Assembly: GCF_900240305.1 (NCBI RefSeq)
Contig: NZ_LT964854.1
Coordinates: forward strand, 2,046,001 to 2,110,000
Length of the DNA stretch: 64,000 nt
Direction of reading: 5' to 3'
Source of the DNA: Ottowia massiliensis
GTDB taxonomy: Bacteria; Pseudomonadota; Gammaproteobacteria; Burkholderiales; Burkholderiaceae_C
A program made the position numbers and the translations under genes. The notes beneath the pieces were generated by a model that made no database searches, had not been told where the DNA came from, and worked only from the letters and a program-made list of their open reading frames with translations. Positions within the stretch are counted from its first letter, which is position 1. Each line of letters begins with the position of its first letter. Below are positions 59,765 to 64,000 of the stretch, in pieces.

Positions 59765-60355
59765 CTAGAAGCCTTCCCACTCGCCGGCCAGGCCCTGGGG
59801 CAGGCCCAGCAGGTCGAGCGCGCGGGCCACGCTGTGGTCCACCATTTCGTCGATGCTGGCAGGGCGCTGGTAGAGGGCGGGGATGGGCGGGCAGATGATG
59901 GCGCCCGCTTCGGTGGCGGCGGTCATGTTGCGCAGGTGAATAAGGCTCAGGGGCGATTCGCGCGTCATGAGCACGAGGCGGCGGCGCTCTTTGAGCGTGA
60001 CGTCGGCGGCGCGGGTGAGCAGGTTGTCGCCCAGGCCGTGGGCGATGGCGGCCAGGGTGCGCATGGAGCAGGGGGCGACGATCATGCCCATCGTCTGAAA
60101 CGAGCCGCTGGCGATGCTGGCGGCCAGGTTGGTGCTGGCGTGCAGGGTGTGGGCCAGTTGCAGCGCCTGGGTGTCGGTCACGCCGGTTTCGTGGCGCAAA
60201 TTGAGCCAGCCGGCGGGGGTGATGACCAGGTGCACTTGCAGGCCGGTTTTCTTGAGGGCTTGCAGCAGCCGCAGGCCGTAGGTGGCGCCGCTGCTGCCGG
60301 AGATGCCCACGATGAGGCGGCGGGCGCAGGCGCGCTCAGGCGGCTGCGGTTTCAT
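59765..60355 (-). CDS. ubiX: Flavin prenyltransferase
   Basis: Makes prenylated FMN for the UbiD decarboxylase of ubiquinone synthesis. The 196-residue product has LIVGISGSSGATYGLRLLQA for phosphate binding, then ASGSFQTMGMIVAPCSMRTL and the RRLVLMTRESPLSLIHLRNM region and PPIPALYQRPASIDEMVDHS, all typical of UbiX/Pad1. ATG 60355 overlaps the end of the preceding DGC gene by 20 bases; ubiD is not in the window. Confidence 0.95.
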   Translation of the reverse strand: MKPQPPERACARRLIVGISGSSGATYGLRLLQALKKTGLQVHLVITPAGWLNLRHETGVTDTQALQLAHTLHASTNLAASIASGSFQTMGMIVAPCSMRTLAAIAHGLGDNLLTRAADVTLKERRRLVLMTRESPLSLIHLRNMTAATEAGAIICPPIPALYQRPASIDEMVDHSVARALDLLGLPQGLAGEWEGF

Positions 60356-60851
60356 GGCGTTCGGCATGCGGCGCGCGGGATGGCTCGGGCGTGCTGGCGG
60401 CGCGGGGGGCGGGGCAAGGGCGCGCCGGGCCGCCGCTTTCGGCCTGGGCGGGCGGCGCGGCCGTTTCCTGCGGCGGGCGCAGGGGCTGTGCGGCCAGATC
60501 GGCCTCAACCTGGGCGAGCACCTGGGCGGCCTGCTCGGGGTCGTAGTCTTCGTGGGTGCGCTTTTTGACGCCGTATTGCTGGAGCTGGTAGTGGCGGTCG
60601 GGCGCGATGCCGTGGCGCGCGAGGCTGCTTTTCACGCACACGAGCGCGCAGCCGTCGAGCGCGACGATGGGGCGGCCCGATTTGGCGATTTTCACGAGGT
60701 AGGGCACGTCGCCGCCCACGCCGGCGATGCACGACATTTCAGCCAGGCCGCGCCGGTCAAGCTTGACGGCGACGTGGTTGGCAAGCTGCGCGGCGCTGGA
60801 GCAGCCGGAGCAGGAGTAGACCAGGGGCAGGGATGGGTCGTGGGCGGGCAT
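60336..60851 (-). CDS. DGC-domain putative zinc-binding protein
   Basis: A 171-residue protein with the DGC family features: LVYSCSGCSSAAQLANHVAV, MSCIAGVGGDVPYL and ALDGCALVCVKSSLARHGIA, the cysteines presumably binding zinc. The last 60 residues are a Pro/Ala/Glu-rich tail overlapping the ubiX start. The family's function is unknown. Co-location with ubiX, ubiT and ubiV is suggestive of a link to anaerobic quinone metabolism but unproven. Confidence 0.85.
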   Translation of the reverse strand: MPAHDPSLPLVYSCSGCSSAAQLANHVAVKLDRRGLAEMSCIAGVGGDVPYLVKIAKSGRPIVALDGCALVCVKSSLARHGIAPDRHYQLQQYGVKKRTHEDYDPEQAAQVLAQVEADLAAQPLRPPQETAAPPAQAESGGPARPCPAPRAASTPEPSRAPHAERHETAAA

Positions 60852-60869
60852 GGCGCTTGGGTTTTCGTT

Positions 60870-61433
60870 TCAGGGCTTGCGGATGAAGGGCGGCAGCGGC
60901 GGCAGCGGCAGCTTGGGCAGGCGCTGCACGAGGTCTTGCAGGGGCTGCGGCGCGTGGCGGGTGAAGACGGCCTGGGGCGTCCAGTACAGCGGGTCGAGCA
61001 CGGGCAGCTCCAGCGCGTCGAGCGCGTTTTTCACCACCAGGCCCAGTTCGGTGTCGCCTTCCATGATGAGGCGGCGGTTGAAAAAGAGCGTGTCGGGGTC
61101 TTGCTTGCGCTGGGCCAGGAGCACGAAGTCTTGCGCGTTGGCGCTGATGGCCAGGTCTGGCTCGGCGTGCCGCGCGCAGGGGGCAAATTTGCCGCCTTGC
61201 CAGGTGAAGTCAAAGTCCAGCCGCGCGTCGCGCACGCGAATGGCCAGGCGCTTGCCTTCGAGCAGGGCCGTGACGTCTTCGGGCAGATGCCTGGCCAGGG
61301 CCAGGTTGATGGCGGCCACCAGCAGCATGGAGCCTGGGTAGGCAGGCAGCAGCGACAGGGCCGCGCCCACGGGCGCGGGCAGGGTGTAGGCGGCCGGCGG
61401 CGTGGCGGCGGAAGCGGAGATGGCCTGTTGCAT
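60870..61433 (-). CDS. ubiT: Anaerobic ubiquinone biosynthesis accessory factor UbiT
   Basis: A 187-residue SCP2-domain protein matching UbiT, the lipid-binding accessory of oxygen-independent ubiquinone synthesis. Seen: PGSMLLVAAINLALARHLPE, GKRLAIRVRDARLDFDFTW, SANAQDFVLLAQRKQDPDTL, FFNRRLIMEGDTELGLVVKN ALD. Normal partner genes are ubiU and ubiV. ubiV lies about 1.1 kb upstream past an SDR gene; ubiU is not in the window. Confidence 0.9.
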   Translation of the reverse strand: MQQAISASAATPPAAYTLPAPVGAALSLLPAYPGSMLLVAAINLALARHLPEDVTALLEGKRLAIRVRDARLDFDFTWQGGKFAPCARHAEPDLAISANAQDFVLLAQRKQDPDTLFFNRRLIMEGDTELGLVVKNALDALELPVLDPLYWTPQAVFTRHAPQPLQDLVQRLPKLPLPPLPPFIRKP

Positions 61434-61480
61434 GGCGGTTTCCTTGGAAAGTGAAGGGATGGAAAGAAATGGGATAGGGC

Positions 61481-62269
61481 TTAGCCGCGCGCCACGGAAA
61501 GCGGCGCGAAGCTTTGCGCCACGGGCATGACTTCAATGCGGTTCACGTTCACATGCAGGGGCTGCTGCACCAGCCAGAGCACGATGCGGGCGATGTCTTC
61601 GGGGCTGATGGCCTGCACGCCGGCATACACGCTGGTGGCGCGTTCATCGTCGCCCTTGAAGCGCACATTGGAAAACTCGGTGCCGCCGCACAGGCCCGGC
61701 TCCACGTTGCTGACGCGGATGGCCGTGCCCGCCAGATCGGCGCGCAGGTTCTGGCTGAACTGTTTGACAAACGCCTTGGTGGCCCCATAGACGTTGCCGC
61801 CCGGATAGGGCCAGTCGCCCGCGATGGAACCGATGTTGATGACGTAGCCCCGGTTGCGCCGCACCATTTGCGGCAGCAGCAGGCGGGTGAGGGTGGCCAG
61901 GCCCCGGATGTTGGTGTCGATCATGCGGTCCCAGTCGTCCAGGCTGGCCTGGTCGGCGCGCTCCAGGCCCAGCGCCAGGCCCGCGTTGTTCACGAGCAGG
62001 TCCACGTCTTGCCAGGCGGCGGGCAGGCTGGCCAGGGCGCCTTGGGCGGCGGCGCGGTCGGCCACGTCAAACGCCAGGGGCCAAAAGGCTTCAGGCCACT
62101 GCGCCCGCAAGGTTTCAAGCCTGTCTGCGCGGCGGCCCGTGCCAATGACGCGCCAGCCCGCTTGCAGCAGTGCGCGGCTGATGGCCTGGCCGAACCCGGC
62201 CGTGGCGCCGGTGACCAGGGCGATGGAAGCGGTCGGCGGGGCGGCAGGGCAGGGCGGGGTGGCGGTCAT
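61481..62269 (-). CDS. Short-chain dehydrogenase (YdfG-like)
   Basis: A 262-residue SDR: TGATAGFGQAISRALLQAGW (NADP-binding), NNAGLAL, the catalytic Ser region VINIGSIAGDWPYPGG and YGATKAF, with YxxxK. VEPGLCGGTEFSNVRFKGDD and the C-terminal RIEVMPVAQSFAPLS are typical of YdfG-like serine/3-hydroxy acid dehydrogenases. It is located between ubiT and ubiV, with repeat copy 17 just upstream. Substrate undetermined. Confidence 0.9.
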   Translation of the reverse strand: MTATPPCPAAPPTASIALVTGATAGFGQAISRALLQAGWRVIGTGRRADRLETLRAQWPEAFWPLAFDVADRAAAQGALASLPAAWQDVDLLVNNAGLALGLERADQASLDDWDRMIDTNIRGLATLTRLLLPQMVRRNRGYVINIGSIAGDWPYPGGNVYGATKAFVKQFSQNLRADLAGTAIRVSNVEPGLCGGTEFSNVRFKGDDERATSVYAGVQAISPEDIARIVLWLVQQPLHVNVNRIEVMPVAQSFAPLSVARG

Positions 62270-62367
62270 GGCTTAAATGAAAAGGCGGGCAAGGCAGCGA
62301 TTGTCTCGCCGCATGGCGGCCTGAAAACCGGCAATGGGCGCTGACGGGCGTGGTCAGGCATGGTTTG

Positions 62368-62456
62368 CATCAAAAGAAGGAGCAAATTTAGGCTGTGAAA
62401 AAGGGCGCTTGCGCAATCTGCACTAGGACGTATTGCTATGAATGAAGGAGCGAAAT
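62368..62456 (-). repeat. Interspersed ~90-bp repeat, copy 17
   Basis: Minus-strand reading: CGCTCCTTCATTCATAGC, core GTCCTAGTGCAGATTGCGC, right arm CTAAATTTGCTCCTTCTTTT. It lies between the SDR gene and ubiV. Confidence 0.88.
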
Positions 62457-62537
62457 GAAGGAGTGAAATGCGAGCCGGAATTCAAGGGCGGGATTCGCCA
62501 GCCTTTGCATCATCATCTGCCGCAGGCTTGCCGCGCT

Positions 62538-63431
62538 TTACGCCGTCAGCACCAGGTCCATGCCCGGCTTGCCGTGCCAGTAGCCGTTGCAGGGGGCGGC
62601 GGGCAGCAGCGGGCGCAGGGCGTCCAGCGCGCCGGGGGCCGCGCGGCCTTCGTGGCGGGCGTGGTCGAAGGCGGCCACCACCTGATCCATGTGCTGCGAC
62701 TGGGGCGAAAGGCGCAGCACGTCCACCCCCAGGGCCAGCAGATCGGGCATGTCGGTCAGCAGGCTGTGGATGCGGGCGGACTGGGTCTGGATGCCGTTGA
62801 TGGTGAGAAAGGCCTCGCCCTCGCGCGTGTTCAGCAGCAGGCCGTCCGGGTGTTCAATGCAGCGAAAGCCGCAGTCATCCTTGGGCAGGTTGTAGTGCCG
62901 CGCCGTGAAGCACCGCGCCGAAAAGGCCAGCGGCAGGCGGCCAAAGGCGAACACCTCGGTTTGCAGCCCCTCGGGCTTGCCTTGCAACACGGTGGCCAGC
63001 TGCTCGCGCGTCATCTCCAGCGGCATCACCCAGCGGGTGGCGCCCAGGCTGGCCATCCACTCCAGCGCGTCGGCGTTGAACAGGTTCAGGTGCGGCCCGG
63101 CCACGAAAGGCTGCTTGCCCGCCACGCCGCGCACGGCGCCCATGTCGCTGGCCTCCACCATGAATTCGCCGTTGTTCACCAGCTTTTGCATGTTGCCCAC
63201 ATCCGCCGTAGATTCGAGCAGCACCATGGTGGAGAGGATGGGCGTTTTGCCCGCGTCGCGCAGCATGCGGGCAATGTCCAGCCAGTCAGACAGGCGCAGC
63301 TCGTGACGGCGCGAGCAGACGGACTCGCCCAGATAGACGATGTCCACGGGCCATTCGGCGGCGGCCTGGTAGAAGTCAAACACCGTCAGGCGCGGCCAGT
63401 AGTAAAGCAGGGGGCCAAGGGCGAGTTGCAT
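62538..63431 (-). CDS. ubiV: Anaerobic ubiquinone biosynthesis protein UbiV (U32 peptidase-like)
   Basis: A 297-residue U32-family protein. UbiV binds a [4Fe-4S] cluster and, with UbiU, hydroxylates the ring without O2. Cys ligands fit: GESVCSRRHELRLSDWL near residue 36-52, and the ARCFTARHYNLPKDDCGF RC cluster near residues 170-190. LGPLLYYWPRLTVFDFYQAA starts the barrel. ATG 63431 is chosen where homology begins. No ubiU lies beside it within the window. Confidence 0.92.
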   Translation of the reverse strand: MQLALGPLLYYWPRLTVFDFYQAAAEWPVDIVYLGESVCSRRHELRLSDWLDIARMLRDAGKTPILSTMVLLESTADVGNMQKLVNNGEFMVEASDMGAVRGVAGKQPFVAGPHLNLFNADALEWMASLGATRWVMPLEMTREQLATVLQGKPEGLQTEVFAFGRLPLAFSARCFTARHYNLPKDDCGFRCIEHPDGLLLNTREGEAFLTINGIQTQSARIHSLLTDMPDLLALGVDVLRLSPQSQHMDQVVAAFDHARHEGRAAPGALDALRPLLPAAPCNGYWHGKPGMDLVLTA

Positions 63432-63517
63432 GGTTTTTTCGTGGGGAGGGTTGCGGAAAATTCCTGCGGGGCGCGGCGCGGCTTGATGGACAAGCGGACA
63501 GGCGGCGCACCCGGAAA

Positions 63518-63605
63518 CAGCAAAAAAGAGCAAATTCAGGGCATCAAAAAACGGCATCCCCGCCCAATTGGCGGGGAGATCGTGCGATTGATCGAGGAGC
63601 GAAAA
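63518..63605 (-). repeat. Interspersed ~90-bp repeat, copy 18 (divergent)
   Basis: Arms are conserved (GCAAATTCAGGGCATC and GATCGAGGAGCGAAAAA), but the core is replaced by CCCCGCCCAATTGGCGGGG, a small hairpin. It lies between ubiV and the VOC gene. Confidence 0.6.
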
Positions 63606-63629
63606 ATGGCCCGGAACAAGGCCGCGAAA

Positions 63630-64000
63630 TCACGCGGCGGGCAGCCAGGCCATGGCTTCAATCTTGTGCCCGTCCAGATCGCGCACGAAGCAGCCCCAGT
63701 ACTGCGGGCCGTAGTGCGGGCGCGGGCCGGGCGCGCCGTCATCCGTGCCGCCTGCGGCCAGGGCGGCGGCGTGAAAAGCCTGCACCTGCTGCGGCGAAGC
63801 GGCCAGAAAAGCCACGTGCACGCCATTGGCCGCCTGCGCGCGCTGCCCGTCGCAAGGGGCCTGCACCCAGAACTCGGGGAAGGCGCGGCCATAGGCCACG
63901 GCGCGCTGCGCGCTCAAGTCCATCACGCGGCCCACGCCCAGCGTGGCCAGCACGCGGTCGTAGAAGGCCACGGCCTCCTCAAAGCGGTTGGTGCCCAGCG
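63630..64000 (-). CDS. VOC-family protein (glyoxalase-like), N-terminus beyond window
   Basis: C-terminal part of a vicinal oxygen chelate protein. The part present reads LGTNRFEEAVAFYDRVLATL and ends with YWGCFVRDLDGHKIEAMAWL, with a GVHVAFLAASPQQVQAFHAA strand in between, typical of the YycE/glyoxalase-like dioxygenase superfamily. The frame continues past base 64000 and lacks its first few residues. Substrate is unknown. Confidence 0.85.
   Translation of the reverse strand, partial: LGTNRFEEAVAFYDRVLATLGVGRVMDLSAQRAVAYGRAFPEFWVQAPCDGQRAQAANGVHVAFLAASPQQVQAFHAAALAAGGTDDGAPGPRPHYGPQYWGCFVRDLDGHKIEAMAWLPAA

Overview
The window is GC-rich (mid-60s % by eye) and dense with bacterial genes. It reads as a betaproteobacterial chromosome, most likely Burkholderiales and probably Comamonadaceae. 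The basis for that is gene order and protein style: sdhCDAB-sdhE-gltA facing a gntR regulator and mdh-citE-like-acnB, ratA/rnfH back to back with smpB, DUF1840 and DUF3482 proteins, and anaerobic ubiquinone genes ubiT and ubiV. Genus and species cannot be read from the sequence. No rRNA, tRNA or CRISPR array was found.

Layout. 0-8.5 kb: a histidine operon (hisC, hisB, hisH, hisA) broken up by unrelated genes. The main interruption is a lower-GC cargo between hisB and hisH, encoding a peptidoglycan-amidase-like toxin and three tandem copies of a small exported, cysteine-rich protein that looks like its immunity protein. 9-14 kb: queC, a vapBC-like toxin-antitoxin pair and alaS, which overlaps the end of vapC and carries an in-frame foreign-looking insert of about 95 codons. 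14-16.4 kb: a scar region with a decayed IS5-family transposase, a 5'-truncated alpha/beta hydrolase and three repeats rich in DnaA-box-like sequences. 16.4-21 kb: rnfH, ratA, smpB, mutL. 21-26.4 kb: a glycolipid/glycan-modification cluster (YdjC-type deacetylase, GtrA, GT2, GT39) and dedA. 26.8-34.9 kb: DUF1840, moxR-DUF58-tgpA, a thioesterase, DUF2059, lpxB-rnhB. 35-41 kb: a HigBA-like pair with a frameshifted toxin, a TonB receptor, a flavodoxin-fold reductase, a decayed metallo-hydrolase and a GNAT. 40.8-44.7 kb: an M16 peptidase pair separated by a methyltransferase. 45-57 kb: TCA-cycle genes (gltA, sdhEBADC, gntR, mdh, citE-like, acnB). 57-64 kb: a DUF3482 GTPase, ubiX, a DGC-domain protein, ubiT, an SDR, ubiV and a partial VOC protein.

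Functional links. The TCA block appears to be co-regulated: near-identical palindromes of the GTGTCTT...AAGACAC type lie in front of sdhC and between gntR and mdh, so the GntR protein probably controls both arms. FNR-like sites before the GT39 gene, together with ubiT and ubiV, suggest a facultatively anaerobic or microaerobic lifestyle.

An interspersed repeat family of about 90 bp occurs at least 18 times, always between genes and in both orientations. It is the most pervasive unexplained structure in the window. The strongest candidates for new biology are this family, the amidase/triplicated-immunity island inside the his operon, and the in-frame AlaS insertion.
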